55,656 bases of DNA from an uncultured Ruminococcus sp. (GTDB lineage: Bacteria > Bacillota > Clostridia > Lachnospirales > Lachnospiraceae): positions 1 through 55,656 of the forward strand of contig UQKK01000023.1 in the NCBI GenBank assembly GCA_900541505.1, written 5' to 3'. The position numbers were made by a program, and so were the translations under genes. The notes under the pieces are model-generated. The model did no database searches. It was not told where the DNA came from and saw nothing but the letters and a program-made list of their open reading frames with translations. This document shows, in pieces, positions 1 to 7,847 of the stretch (positions within the stretch are counted from its first letter, which is position 1; every line of letters begins with the position of its first letter).

Positions 1-350
1 TGGACAAAGCTTCCGTCCGGCATGTCAAACTCTTCCCCCAGAGCGATACGGACGGAAGGTGAGGTACTGAATATCACGATTTTTCCTGCGTCCTCTACAA
101 CCCTTTTCACATCCGGATACTCATATTTCTCGGTAATACTGGATACCGGACAGACATTCGCACACTGTCCGCAGTTGATACAGACAGCGCGGTTCCCCGT
201 ATCCTCAAGACGGTATGTATCATGTACCCCGATATAGTCCCGACAGACATCGCGACACTGTCCGCACTTGATACAAAGGTCCTCATTTCTCATAATTGAC
301 GGATTGTCCTGCTCGATAGGCACACGCACACTCATTGGTAGATGATTCAT
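1..350 (-). CDS. [FeFe]-hydrogenase-type iron-sulfur protein, N-terminal part (runs off window)
   Basis: Only the first 116 codons are in the window; the gene continues past position 1. The start ATG at 350 has GAGGAAAT just upstream. Two ferredoxin-type 4Fe-4S motifs are readable, CIKCGQCRDVC and CINCGQCANVCP, followed by the segment SPSVRIALGEEF, which resembles the opening of the H-cluster domain of iron-only hydrogenases (usually xxPAVRVALGEEF). This order (two 4Fe-4S clusters, then the H-domain) is that of monomeric or electron-bifurcating [FeFe]-hydrogenases, which make or use H2 with ferredoxin. The downstream catalytic cysteines are not visible, so a hydrogenase-like sensor or regulatory paralogue remains possible. 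Its promoter carries a 27-bp palindrome (373-399). Confidence 0.8.
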   Translation of the reverse strand, partial: MNHLPMSVRVPIEQDNPSIMRNEDLCIKCGQCRDVCRDYIGVHDTYRLEDTGNRAVCINCGQCANVCPVSSITEKYEYPDVKRVVEDAGKIVIFSTSPSVRIALGEEFDMPDGSFV

Positions 351-372
351 AGATTTCCTCCTTGATAGCAAC

Positions 373-425
373 TTATAATAATAGTAACTATTATTATAAT
401 ACTCCGCCTATCCATCACCTGTCAA
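373..425 (-). promoter_or_regulatory. Promoter with 27-bp palindromic operator for the hydrogenase-type gene
   Basis: On the minus strand TTGACA (425-420) and TATTAT (401-396) are 18 nt apart. Overlapping the -10 and the start-site region is an inverted repeat at 373-399 with 13-bp perfect arms (arm TTATAATAATAGT) around a single central A386. It ends about 14 nt before the ribosome binding site. The shape (AT-rich, odd centre, over the -10) is that of a repressor operator. It recalls Fur/PerR sites in composition but does not match a 7-1-7 PerR box. Confidence 0.65.
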
Positions 426-481
426 CTGTATATTTCTTAATTTTTTTATTCCCTATTCTTACTGAAAGAAACACATCTCAA

Positions 482-641
482 GTTATACCTTATCGGGCGA
501 AGCCCGCCGTCCCGAAGGGAATGCATTACGGTGTGCCCTTTAGGGTATACCTTGTCGGGCAAAACCCGCCGTCCCGAAGGGAATGCATTACGGTGTGCCC
601 TTTAGGGTATACTTTGCCGGGCAAAGCCCGCCATCCCGAAG
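482..641. repeat. 62-bp tandem repeat array, copy A (about 2.6 units)
   Basis: Three tandem units with exact 62-bp spacing (the GTATAC box recurs at 545 and 607; the first unit has a variant ending at 488). Each unit holds CGGGCAAAGCCCG (a small palindrome), CCCGAAGGGAATGCATTACGG and GTGTGCCCTTTAGGGTATAC. The same unit recurs at 8625-8774. The third unit is cut off after CCCGAAGG. No coding function is apparent. Confidence 0.85.
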
Positions 642-649
642 GAGATAAT

Positions 650-696
650 AAAGAAAAAGCCCTTAAATACCAGCATTCCGGTACTTAAAGGCTTTT
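650..696 (-). terminator. Rho-independent terminator after rpsR
   Basis: Minus-strand hairpin with arms 696-680 and 671-655 (about 17 bp, near perfect), loop GGAATGCT, followed by a T-rich tract (TTTTTCTTTATT). It lies 29 nt beyond the rpsR stop codon. Confidence 0.85.
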
Positions 697-724
697 GCCC
701 ATTTTCTCATATTAACTAAATCAA

Positions 725-991
725 TTAGTCCTGAACGTAAGGCATAAGGGAGATGTGTCTTGCTCTCTTGATTGCCACTGTCAAAGCTCTCTGATGTTTT
801 GCGCAGTTTCCTGTGATTCTTCTCGGAAGAATCTTTCCACGCTCAGAGACATACTTCTTTAACTTTGCTACATCTTTATAATCGATTTCGTTATTCTCTT
901 TACCACAGAATACGCACACTTTTTTTCTTCTGCGTGCCGGGCCTCTTCTCTTGAAGCCGCCTTCTGGTTTGCTTCCTTTTTCGTAAGCCAT
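725..991 (-). CDS. rpsR: 30S ribosomal protein S18
   Basis: 88-residue protein that binds 16S rRNA in the platform of the small subunit as a partner of S6. The start MAYEKG at 991 is chosen because AAGGAG lies 8 nt upstream; an in-frame ATG six codons earlier lacks a site. Family features are clear: basic RRGPARRRKKVC N-terminus, VCVFCGKE with a Cys pair as in zinc-binding S18 variants, the conserved RGKILPRRITGNCAKHQR block, and the ISLMPYV end. It is the last gene of rpsF-ssb-rpsR and is followed by a strong terminator. Confidence 0.97.
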   Translation of the reverse strand: MAYEKGSKPEGGFKRRGPARRRKKVCVFCGKENNEIDYKDVAKLKKYVSERGKILPRRITGNCAKHQRALTVAIKRARHISLMPYVQD

Positions 992-1015
992 CTTAAGCTC
1001 TCCTTTCACGATACT

Positions 1016-1459
1016 CTAATTAAACGGCAATTCTTCGTCAATTCCGTCCGGAATATTCATAAATCCGTCCCCTGCGTCAACGCTCGGTGACGGGCTTGGA
1101 GCTGACTGCTGGTAAGCGCCTCTGTTAGCCTCACTCTCGGCTCTGCTCTCCGCAAATTCCTGTTCCTCTACGATAACTTCCGTAGTGTAGACTCTCACAC
1201 CGTCTTTGTTGGTATAGCTTCCTGTCTGAATCCTGCCGGAAATAGAAACTCTCATTCCCTGGCGGAAATACTTCTCCGCAAACTCCGCGGAACGTCCGAA
1301 GACAACACACGGGATAAAATCTGCGGTCGGTTCATTATCTCTCTTAAATCTGCGGTCCACAGCCACTGTATATCTGCCGACTGCTGTTCCATTCTCGCCC
1401 TGGGAGTAACGAATCTCAGGGTCTCTGGTCAGCCTTCCTACTAAAATCGCCTTATTCAT
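1016..1459 (-). CDS. ssb: Single-stranded DNA-binding protein
   Basis: 147-residue SSB. The OB fold spans about residues 1-105, starting MNKAILVGRLTRDPE, followed by a disordered Gln/Ser/Pro-rich linker and the acidic tail DEELPFN that recruits replication and repair partners. The start at 1459 has AGAGGT 5 nt upstream; an upstream in-frame ATG would overlap the rpsF end without a good site. SSB coats single-stranded DNA during replication and repair. Its place between the S6 and S18 genes is the classical Firmicute arrangement, so it is expected to follow the rpsF promoter. Confidence 0.97.
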   Translation of the reverse strand: MNKAILVGRLTRDPEIRYSQGENGTAVGRYTVAVDRRFKRDNEPTADFIPCVVFGRSAEFAEKYFRQGMRVSISGRIQTGSYTNKDGVRVYTTEVIVEEQEFAESRAESEANRGAYQQSAPSPSPSVDAGDGFMNIPDGIDEELPFN

Positions 1460-1473
1460 ATATACCTCTTTCT

Positions 1474-1761
1474 TTATGCTTCCTGTTTCACGCACAAATA
1501 TCTGAGCACATTGTCCATGATGCGGATACGCTGCTCCACTTCACCCGGAACAGTTGCGTCAGACTCGAAGTGTACAAAGTAGTAATATCCTTCTTTCATC
1601 TTCTGAATCTCGTAAGCGAATCTTCTCTTACCCCACTCATCGACGTCTGTCACATTGCCTCCGAAACGTGTAACTAATGCTTTCACTTTTTCGATGACAT
1701 CTGCTCTTGCCTCATCTTCGAGCTTTGCGCTGACAACAACAGCTAATTCGTACTTGTTCAT
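1474..1761 (-). CDS. rpsF: 30S ribosomal protein S6
   Basis: 95-residue protein that pairs with S18 on the 16S rRNA platform. MNKYELAVVV at the N-terminus and the GKRRFAYEIQKMKEGYYYFVHFES core are typical; the C-terminus is the usual RIMDNVLRYLCV. AAGGAGGTG lies 9 nt before the ATG. First gene of the operon; the promoter is at 1858-1886 and an 88-nt leader with a hairpin (1824-1841) separates it from the start codon, a place where S6:S18 autoregulation occurs in many bacteria. Confidence 0.97.
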   Translation of the reverse strand: MNKYELAVVVSAKLEDEARADVIEKVKALVTRFGGNVTDVDEWGKRRFAYEIQKMKEGYYYFVHFESDATVPGEVEQRIRIMDNVLRYLCVKQEA

Positions 1762-1823
1762 GTGTTTCGCACCTCCTTATGGTCTCTGGCCCCCGAATCA
1801 TTCAGGAGCAAGGATAATCTTTT

Positions 1824-1841
1824 CTGTCGGATTTCCGACAG
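1824..1841 (-). promoter_or_regulatory. Hairpin in the rpsF leader (possible S6:S18 autoregulatory element)
   Basis: Perfect 7-bp stem CTGTCGG/CCGACAG with a 4-nt loop, transcribed about 10 nt after the predicted start and preceded by AACCG. Many bacteria regulate rpsF by S6:S18 binding to a leader RNA with a conserved CCG. The hairpin is seen; the regulatory role is inference. Confidence 0.4.
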
Positions 1842-1857
1842 TATGTCACGGTTAATT

Positions 1858-1886
1858 ATCATACCATAAGGGGCAGCCTGTTTCAA
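1858..1886 (-). promoter_or_regulatory. Promoter of rpsF-ssb-rpsR
   Basis: TTGAAA (1886-1881), 17-nt spacer, TATGAT (1863-1858) on the minus strand. It overlaps the last codons of the DUF951 gene, so the ribosomal operon can be transcribed independently of its upstream neighbours. Confidence 0.75.
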
Positions 1887-2071
1887 GCTTTTTTCGTAAT
1901 TTCTTTTGTATTTTTTTCTACCAGCCTGCGCGGTACCATAATCTGATGCCCGCATCCCGCACATTTCAGACGGAAATCAGCCCCCACACGCAGGATTTCC
2001 CATTCATGGCTCCCGCACGGATGCGGTTTTTTCATGCGAATGGTATCCCCTACTTCATATTTGTCCGACAT
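1883..2071 (-). CDS. DUF951 family protein
   Basis: 62-residue protein starting MSDKYEVGDTIRMKKPHPCGSHEW. The KKPHPCGS, RVGADFRLKCAGCG and VPRRLVEK blocks are the signature of DUF951. The cysteines (PCG, CAGC) suggest a zinc-ribbon-like fold; function is unknown. DUF951 genes commonly lie near rpsF in Firmicutes, as here. The ATG follows the sortase stop codon directly, so translation is probably coupled; GAGGAG lies inside the sortase 3' end. Confidence 0.9.
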   Translation of the reverse strand: MSDKYEVGDTIRMKKPHPCGSHEWEILRVGADFRLKCAGCGHQIMVPRRLVEKNTKEITKKA

Positions 2072-2989
2072 CTACTCTCCTCCTGCTTCTTCCACCAGCA
2101 CGCCCTGCACCAGGAAACGCTCCGCGTCATTGACATTGGTACAGGTTGAAAGGCTGACAATTTTTGACTGTGCGTTCAGCTCTACATCCACAGCATAATT
2201 GGAAGTTTCTCGGCACAGTTCTAAATATGCTTCATAATCCGCTTCTGTGGGATAGGTGATATTATAGTTTTCCCCGGTCGCGCTCACCACTGCGGCGGAG
2301 AAGACCTGGTAAGTCCTCACCTTTCCATCCGGCGTATAGATATAGAAATAAGGATGCTCTTTGCAGAAGCTTTCATCGGCGTATTCATCCAGCTGGGAGA
2401 ACATCTCACCGCCGCTGTTTAAATGGTGCCCGTAGATAAAAGTATTTCTGTCTGTAAAGCCGGAATTGCAGTTCATATCCATAAAGATTGCTCCCAGCTT
2501 ATTATCATTTGCGGTAAACGTCTTTGTCAGATACTCCTCATTGTCCTTGCTCTTCACCACCGGATAGCTGATAACAGAAGGCTCCTCAAAGCGAATCCAC
2601 GCCACGGTATCCGGATTTTCTTTTAAGAGTGCGTCAAAATCGACAGAAAATCCTTCCCCGTTCTCATCCGCGGTGATTGCCAAATCCCGTATCTCGTCAT
2701 ACTCCTTTCCGCCCACATAGTAGGGCACCAGTGTCATAACGAGTTTATATGCTGAAAATACAAAGATGCAGACAGCAGCGAGGAGGATAATGGTTGATAC
2801 GATATCAAAGGTTTTATTTTTCCTGCATCCTTTGCTCCCTGCTCCGGCTGTTCTCTGCTGCCCTGCGCGATTCTTTCTGTTCTGCCCTCCACTGCTGTGT
2901 CCGGTCTTGTTTTCTTTATGTCTGCTCTGCGTTCTACTGCTGTGTCCGGCTCTGTGTTCCACATTTCTGCTCTGTCTTTTCCTGCTCAT
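2072..2989 (-). CDS. Class B sortase
   Basis: 305-residue transpeptidase. A long basic, Arg/Lys/Gln-rich cytoplasmic N-terminus (about 1-58) precedes one membrane segment (about 60-85), then the extracellular sortase barrel. The catalytic set is present: His188/His189 in FIYGHH, Cys283 in SLSTCTN and Arg291 in AERFLVQG; spacing and TLxTC-like context fit class B. Such enzymes cut a sorting signal on secreted proteins and attach them to cell-wall peptides or to pilins. No substrate is adjacent; an LPXTG-type protein lies 50 kb away in the window but its IPQTG signal fits class A or D enzymes better. The N-terminal arginine-rich extension is unusually long. A GGAG lies 13 nt before the start, rather far. 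Confidence 0.9.
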   Translation of the reverse strand: MSRKRQSRNVEHRAGHSSRTQSRHKENKTGHSSGGQNRKNRAGQQRTAGAGSKGCRKNKTFDIVSTIILLAAVCIFVFSAYKLVMTLVPYYVGGKEYDEIRDLAITADENGEGFSVDFDALLKENPDTVAWIRFEEPSVISYPVVKSKDNEEYLTKTFTANDNKLGAIFMDMNCNSGFTDRNTFIYGHHLNSGGEMFSQLDEYADESFCKEHPYFYIYTPDGKVRTYQVFSAAVVSATGENYNITYPTEADYEAYLELCRETSNYAVDVELNAQSKIVSLSTCTNVNDAERFLVQGVLVEEAGGE

Positions 2990-3117
2990 CTTCTGCAGCC
3001 TGCTCCTTAAATCCTTTTCTGAAAGCTCTGGCTCTGAAAGCTTTGCCTTCTAACACCTTGCTCTTTAAATTCTGTCCTTCGAGTTTTCTCCTGTAAACTT
3101 CCCGGCGGAAATCCAGG

Positions 3118-3753
3118 TCAGAAGCCCAGGTTTTCTTCTACCAGAATCACTTTTATTCTCTTCGGCACTCTGGAAAAGCGTGTCACAAGAATCTGGCAGC
3201 AAATGCACTGCTCGCTCTTGCAGTCAAAGCAGCTCCCGTTTTTCACGCAGGGCGTATCAATCCCGAAACGCTGAGCGTTAATGGGCGCCGCCTCGTTCCT
3301 CGCCCGGCTCATGGCGTCTTCCTCAGTCTTCACGATTTTGTTCATCCCCACGATGAGGAGCAGATTTTTCGGTCCGAAGCAATATGCCGCCACACGGTTC
3401 GCGTTTCCATCGATATTGATGAATACGCCGTCCTCGCTCATGGCGTTCACGCTTCCCAGGTAGTAATCGCAGGTAAATGCCTTCATAGCAATTTCCTGCT
3501 TCTCTTCCGGCGTCGCTGCCTTGTCACGGTCGCAGAAAATATAGTCGTCCGTGGAGATGGCTTCTGCCAGCCCGCACTCTCTGACAGAGGCGGAACCGCC
3601 CATATTAATCGTACTTCCCTTGGGAATCAGCTCCAGCGCCTTACAGACCGCCTCTTCTTTTGTCTTCACATAATACGCTTCCATATTGCGGGATTCCAGC
3701 GCCTTTACAACCCGTTTTCCCAGCGCGTCATTTCTCATTTCTCTGACATTCAT
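3118..3753 (-). CDS. LUD domain protein (LutC/YkgG-like, DUF162)
   Basis: 211-residue stand-alone LUD domain protein. The start at 3753 (MNVREMRNDALGKRV) has AAGGAGG 7 nt upstream; the longer in-frame start at 3780 has none. Family marks include GGSASVRECGL, the FCDRD segment, GSVNAMSEDGVFINIDGNANRVAAYCFGP and a C-terminal cysteine cluster (DTPCVKNGSCFDCKSEQCICCQ) typical of the clostridial subgroup. LUD proteins are linked to lactate oxidation with LutA/LutB, but those partners are absent here, so this stand-alone type should be treated as uncharacterised. The cysteine cluster could hold a metal or iron-sulfur centre. Confidence 0.88.
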   Translation of the reverse strand: MNVREMRNDALGKRVVKALESRNMEAYYVKTKEEAVCKALELIPKGSTINMGGSASVRECGLAEAISTDDYIFCDRDKAATPEEKQEIAMKAFTCDYYLGSVNAMSEDGVFINIDGNANRVAAYCFGPKNLLLIVGMNKIVKTEEDAMSRARNEAAPINAQRFGIDTPCVKNGSCFDCKSEQCICCQILVTRFSRVPKRIKVILVEENLGF

Positions 3754-3875
3754 AGCACATCCTCCTTTATGAAATTCCATCCTGTTTCATTTCTATGACT
3801 TCACTTAACTTTGTCCAGGCCGCCTCGCGGCTTTTTACACTCTTTGTCTATTTTAACACATCTTTCCTGTAAAAT

Positions 3876-5387
3876 CTATTTCAGAGCTACATTTAAAAGC
3901 CCTTCCGTCTCGTCCATCTGCCGCATGATATCCTGCTGCCTGTCGTCAAATAAAAGCCCCTTATTATAGCGATAGTACTGGTCGCATCCGTTTTCATTGA
4001 TAAACCACACACTGTAATAGTTGGCATTCAGTTCTGTGATAAAAGCAACCATCTCCTGGCTCTCGCCAAACGCAGCCTCCATAAAGTCAAAGGCGTGGGT
4101 GAGGGTCTCCGATGTTTTCTCAATCAAGGTCTCCCTCTCCGCCGTCTCGTGTGCGAACATCGAGCGCACTTCGTCAAATGCCGCGTCTCCGATGAAGAGC
4201 TCGCCTTTCAGTTCCAACGCGTACCGCCCCAGTGTATCGATGACTTTCTGGAATGTCTCTTCCTCCCGGCGTGTCAGAATCTCTGCCTTTCTCTGCGCCT
4301 GCAAATCCTCCTCTGCCAGCTTTCTGACGTCCTCCAGCATCATCGCCGCCTCATTGTCCCGATAGTAAATCAGATATTCGTAGAGCTTGGAGACGAAGGT
4401 GTCCATCCTGTGGCACTCCGAAAACATGCTGCAAAGCTTCCCAATCAGCAGGCTGACGATGCTTAGGTGCTCGTCAAAAGGCGCTGCCTTGATTTTCTGG
4501 AGCGTGGCGGGCGTCCATTTTCCCTGCAGAATATCTTCCACTCCATAGTCTTTTTTATATTTATAATAGAGCTCCAGATAATTAGCAAAATCCTTGGCAA
4601 TCATCGGATGCTGGATATACTGGAATACCACGTCCCTGTCCGCCTTTTTCCCCAGACTTTCGTAGACACGTATCAGCTCGGACAAATCCTCCCATCCCCT
4701 AGCTGTGGCGAAACGTTTCCCGTCCACCGTATTTTCTATACGGTAGAAATTCTCCCTGCGCAGCTCCAGATAGGAAATGACTGCCGGATGAATTTCCTGG
4801 CGGTAGGCATACTCTTTCCACACCGGGAAATCCGCTTCCACATCGATTTTCTTCAATCGGTCCAGAGTCACCACGTCGAACTCCCGCACAGATTTGTTGT
4901 ACTCCGGCGGGTTGCCTGCTGCCACAATCATCCATCCCTGCGGCACCGCCTGGTTGCCGAATGTCTTTCCCTGTAAGAACTGCAGCATCATGGGCGCCAG
5001 CGTCTCTGACACACAGTTGATTTCATCGATAAACAGGATACCTTCTTTCATCCCGGTCTTTTCCATCTTCTCGTACACAGAAGCGATAATCTCGCTCATG
5101 GTATATTCTGTCACGGAAAATGTCTGTCCCTGGAACTCTTTTTCCCGGATAAAGGGCAGCCCCACCGCGCTCTGGCGGGTGTGGTGGGTAATCGTATAAG
5201 ACACCAGACCGATTTTCAGTTCTCTGGCTATCTGCGCCATAATCTGGGTCTTCCCGATTCCCGGCGGTCCCATCAAAAGTACCGGGCGCTGGCGCTCCGG
5301 CGCGATTTCATAGGCGCCGAACGCATCCTTTTTCAAATATGCTTCCATGGAATCTTTGATTTCCTGTTTTGCGCGTTTTATATCCAT
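3876..5387 (-). CDS. MoxR-type AAA+ ATPase
   Basis: 503-residue AAA+ protein. Walker A GPPGIGKT (about 40-47), Walker B ILFIDEIN and sensor-1 region IVAAGNPPEYN are clear. The region after the AAA+ core (about 280-503) is helical and charged with no recognised domain. MoxR ATPases work as chaperone-like remodelling factors, usually with a von Willebrand A (VWA) protein encoded next door; here the VWA gene ends 18 nt upstream and reads in the same direction. GGAGGAG precedes the ATG. The substrate is unknown; the LRR and phosphatase genes upstream may belong to the same set. Confidence 0.88.
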   Translation of the reverse strand: MDIKRAKQEIKDSMEAYLKKDAFGAYEIAPERQRPVLLMGPPGIGKTQIMAQIARELKIGLVSYTITHHTRQSAVGLPFIREKEFQGQTFSVTEYTMSEIIASVYEKMEKTGMKEGILFIDEINCVSETLAPMMLQFLQGKTFGNQAVPQGWMIVAAGNPPEYNKSVREFDVVTLDRLKKIDVEADFPVWKEYAYRQEIHPAVISYLELRRENFYRIENTVDGKRFATARGWEDLSELIRVYESLGKKADRDVVFQYIQHPMIAKDFANYLELYYKYKKDYGVEDILQGKWTPATLQKIKAAPFDEHLSIVSLLIGKLCSMFSECHRMDTFVSKLYEYLIYYRDNEAAMMLEDVRKLAEEDLQAQRKAEILTRREEETFQKVIDTLGRYALELKGELFIGDAAFDEVRSMFAHETAERETLIEKTSETLTHAFDFMEAAFGESQEMVAFITELNANYYSVWFINENGCDQYYRYNKGLLFDDRQQDIMRQMDETEGLLNVALK

Positions 5388-5405
5388 CTGTATCTCCTCC
5401 TGCTG

Positions 5406-6719
5406 TCACTCTAAAGAATCTTTCTCTAAAATCAGTTTCATCGCCCACGGGGGCACATCCACATCACGGTAGTCCTCCTCCAGAAACACGAACGCTGTCT
5501 GGAAGGGCGGCATTTTGTTGGGATAGATTCCGTATCCGTCCGTAAAGTAAATCAGTCCCTTCAGATTTTCAAACTCCCCCTGTTCCTTAAGTCTCATGCA
5601 GTAATCAAATGCCGGGCGAAAATCCGTACCACCTTCCCCGAAGAGCCGGAAATGCTCCATGTAATGCTTCAGTTCTTCGGCGGAGGTGATTTTCATGTCA
5701 GACTGTACTTCCTCGTCGCACTGAATGATATGGATATTGACCTTCCGAAAGAAACCGTCCTGCTCCGTCAGTACACTGTAGGTCTGTTCCAGAAACTTTT
5801 TCACCAGCTCCCCGGAACAGGACATGGATGTGTCCACCACGACCACGAACTCCCGCACTTTCCTGACCTCTTTTGTCTCCTGGGGTTCTATGAGCGGCAT
5901 GTTTCCGTAGAGGGAAAGCCCGTAGCTGTAGAAGTTGTAGTCAAAGGTATCCGGGTCCACAGCAAGTTCTTCCCGAAATACAGAAAATTTCCGCAGAAAT
6001 TCCTTGTAATCGTACCGTTCTTTATTTTCCACCTTGAGTTCCTCAAGAAATCCGCCGCTTTTCTCCGCTGCCTCTTTGGAAAATGTCTCCAAATCCGTCT
6101 CCATCTTCTCATCAATCTCCTGCCATTTCCGGTTGAGGCTCTCGTCCGGCTTCTTCTGCGGCTGCTGATTCTCCCAGTATCTGTGGTCATCCACGTAGAA
6201 CTCTTTTTCCAGCTTAGCCAGTTGTTCCTCTGACAGCTCCCACTGCCTTAACACCTTGTAAATCCGCTCCGCGTGGAGAGTCCGCTTCTGTTCCTCCAAC
6301 TTCCGGTAGGTCTCCCGGCGCAGAAGACTCCGTGAAAAGCGCACAGAGCGGTGGTCACATCCGTCCACGATGTGTTCCGCCGCGATGTCACAGCTCAAAT
6401 CCCAGTATCTTAAGTCCATTCCCCTTTTTATCATATGCCGGAAAATACAGTGCAGCACCATGTGCAGATATCCGCGATTTACGAGGATACGGTTTTCCCG
6501 GTACAGCCCGCCCAACTGGGAAGGGTGGAAATAGATGGTATTACCGTCCGTACCAAAGGGCGATACCTCCCCTGCCATGCAATAGGCAAAGCTGCTGAGC
6601 GCCACATCCATGAAGCGCATGCCCAGGTAGAGTTCGTCTCTGGAGGCGCGCAGAATCTGGCAGCCAATCGCTTCTAACCGCTGTGCCGCTTCTCTTTGCG
6701 TCGCTTCATCAAGCCCCAT
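5406..6719 (-). CDS. VWA-like domain protein with DUF2201-type N-terminal domain
   Basis: 437-residue partner of the MoxR ATPase. The start ATG at 6719 has AAGGAGG 8 nt upstream; a GTG ten codons earlier has none. The N-terminal half carries HMVLHCIFRHM, which aligns with the HExxH zinc-peptidase helix of DUF2201_N but lacks the catalytic Glu. The C-terminal half is a VWA-like fold with VVVVDTSMSCSG in place of the DxSxS metal site and GEGGTDFRPAF as the second metal loop. Such two-domain proteins are typical MoxR partners. A 14-bp palindrome (CCGCCTTTAGGCGG) lies just upstream of the start. Confidence 0.85.
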   Translation of the reverse strand: MGLDEATQREAAQRLEAIGCQILRASRDELYLGMRFMDVALSSFAYCMAGEVSPFGTDGNTIYFHPSQLGGLYRENRILVNRGYLHMVLHCIFRHMIKRGMDLRYWDLSCDIAAEHIVDGCDHRSVRFSRSLLRRETYRKLEEQKRTLHAERIYKVLRQWELSEEQLAKLEKEFYVDDHRYWENQQPQKKPDESLNRKWQEIDEKMETDLETFSKEAAEKSGGFLEELKVENKERYDYKEFLRKFSVFREELAVDPDTFDYNFYSYGLSLYGNMPLIEPQETKEVRKVREFVVVVDTSMSCSGELVKKFLEQTYSVLTEQDGFFRKVNIHIIQCDEEVQSDMKITSAEELKHYMEHFRLFGEGGTDFRPAFDYCMRLKEQGEFENLKGLIYFTDGYGIYPNKMPPFQTAFVFLEEDYRDVDVPPWAMKLILEKDSLE

Positions 6720-6787
6720 AAAAGGCGCCTCCTTTCCTGAGTGATTCACCGCCTAAAGGCGGGAGTTATTTTCTGTCTTTGTCATTT

Positions 6788-7741
6788 CTACAATATAAAT
6801 TTCTTTTTCTCCCCGGCAAAATTTTTATGTTTTTCATTCATCAGGAAGCTCAACACCTCCGCCCTCTGTCCTTTTGCCGCTGCTTCTATCCCGGCTTCTA
6901 TTCCCTGTCTGGTCCACAGCTTTCGCTCCGCCATTGTCTCCAAGGCTTCCAACTTCTCTGTTTTTACCAGAAACGCAAGGATTTCCTCCTGCTTTTCTCT
7001 CACGAAATCCTCGTAGGCAAGCCGCGCTTTCTCTGTAAGTTCCACAGGAGAACATAGTCTGGCGAAAATTAAATCCGAGAGGACTTCTATATCATCATGG
7101 GCTCTGGCAACAGCAAACAATTCATCGTATTTACGGCAGTCCAACTCCTTATTGTAGAAGCACTGCCGGTAATTATTGCCCGACCCGTGATGCTGGGTAA
7201 AGAGAATCCGCGCAGGGGTATTTTCCACCGCCTCCTCATAGTGTTCCGGGAAGACAAAACGGGCGGTATGCCCGTCTGCATAGGAAAAGGCAACGTCTAT
7301 CCGCTGCCATAAATCCCCCAGTATCTCTTTCACACAAGTCTTTTCCCCATCCAGCATGCTCACGTGCAGGCTGGCAAGACCGCTGCAGCCCGTAAATGCC
7401 CCGCTGCCAATCTGCATCAGGCGGTTGGAAAACTCCAGCCTGCGCAGATTCTTACAGCCATAGAAAATGTAATTCCCGATTTGTTCCAAAGTATCCGGGA
7501 ATTTCACACTCTGCACCGCAAGCCCCGCCAGGAGGACTTCATCCCCGTGAAAAAACGTCTCTTCTGTCACAAAGGTATGCACATCCCCGTCTTCTTTTTC
7601 CTTTCTGGCAGAAAATGCATAGGGAGCGACTTTTCTTACCGGAAGCCCTTCTATCTGTCCCGGCAGGCTGATTTCCCCGTCCGTGCCGAAGCACCGCACC
7701 ACTTCGATTCCGTCCTCCCGCACTCTGTACTGTATCCTCAT
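6788..7741 (-). CDS. Leucine-rich-repeat (BspA/LRR_5-type) protein
   Basis: 317-residue protein with no signal peptide, so cytoplasmic. The start ATG at 7741 has GAGG 6 nt upstream; a GTG four codons earlier is less good. LRR_5-type repeats are visible in the first half: KVAPYAFSA, VKFPDTLEQIGNYIFYGCKNL and MQIGSGAFTGCSGL. The second half (about 150-317) is helical and Ala/Glu/Lys-rich and may form ankyrin- or HEAT-like repeats. It sits 68 nt upstream of the VWA gene on the same strand. Its short LRR block suggests a recognition or adaptor role; function is not known. Confidence 0.75.
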   Translation of the reverse strand: MRIQYRVREDGIEVVRCFGTDGEISLPGQIEGLPVRKVAPYAFSARKEKEDGDVHTFVTEETFFHGDEVLLAGLAVQSVKFPDTLEQIGNYIFYGCKNLRRLEFSNRLMQIGSGAFTGCSGLASLHVSMLDGEKTCVKEILGDLWQRIDVAFSYADGHTARFVFPEHYEEAVENTPARILFTQHHGSGNNYRQCFYNKELDCRKYDELFAVARAHDDIEVLSDLIFARLCSPVELTEKARLAYEDFVREKQEEILAFLVKTEKLEALETMAERKLWTRQGIEAGIEAAAKGQRAEVLSFLMNEKHKNFAGEKKKFIL

Positions 7742-7847
7742 GTCCAACCTCACTTACTCTCTGTCACGCTCTGCGCATCCTGCGCACAATATTGCCCGCT
7801 GCTGCGCGCAGTCTATACCATATCATCCTATCTAACGATGGGCAAAG

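Noticed and set aside
362..688. 108-codon plus-strand open frame
   Set aside because: It reads across the 62-bp repeat array and the rpsR terminator; the protein repeats only because the DNA repeats, and there is no ribosome binding site.
1758..1964. 68-codon open frame overlapping the DUF951 gene
   Set aside because: It is in another frame of the DUF951 coding region and the rpsF promoter, and its sequence is not protein-like.
2072..2989. Sortase as the dedicated enzyme for the LPXTG protein at 52511-55261
   Set aside because: The class B type does not fit the IPQTG signal and the genes are 50 kb apart; another sortase is more likely.
5652..6233. 193-codon plus-strand frame opposite the VWA gene
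   Set aside because: An antisense shadow of a clearly coding gene with no ribosome binding site; similar long shadows over MoxR, dinB and the ABC gene were left out for the same reason.
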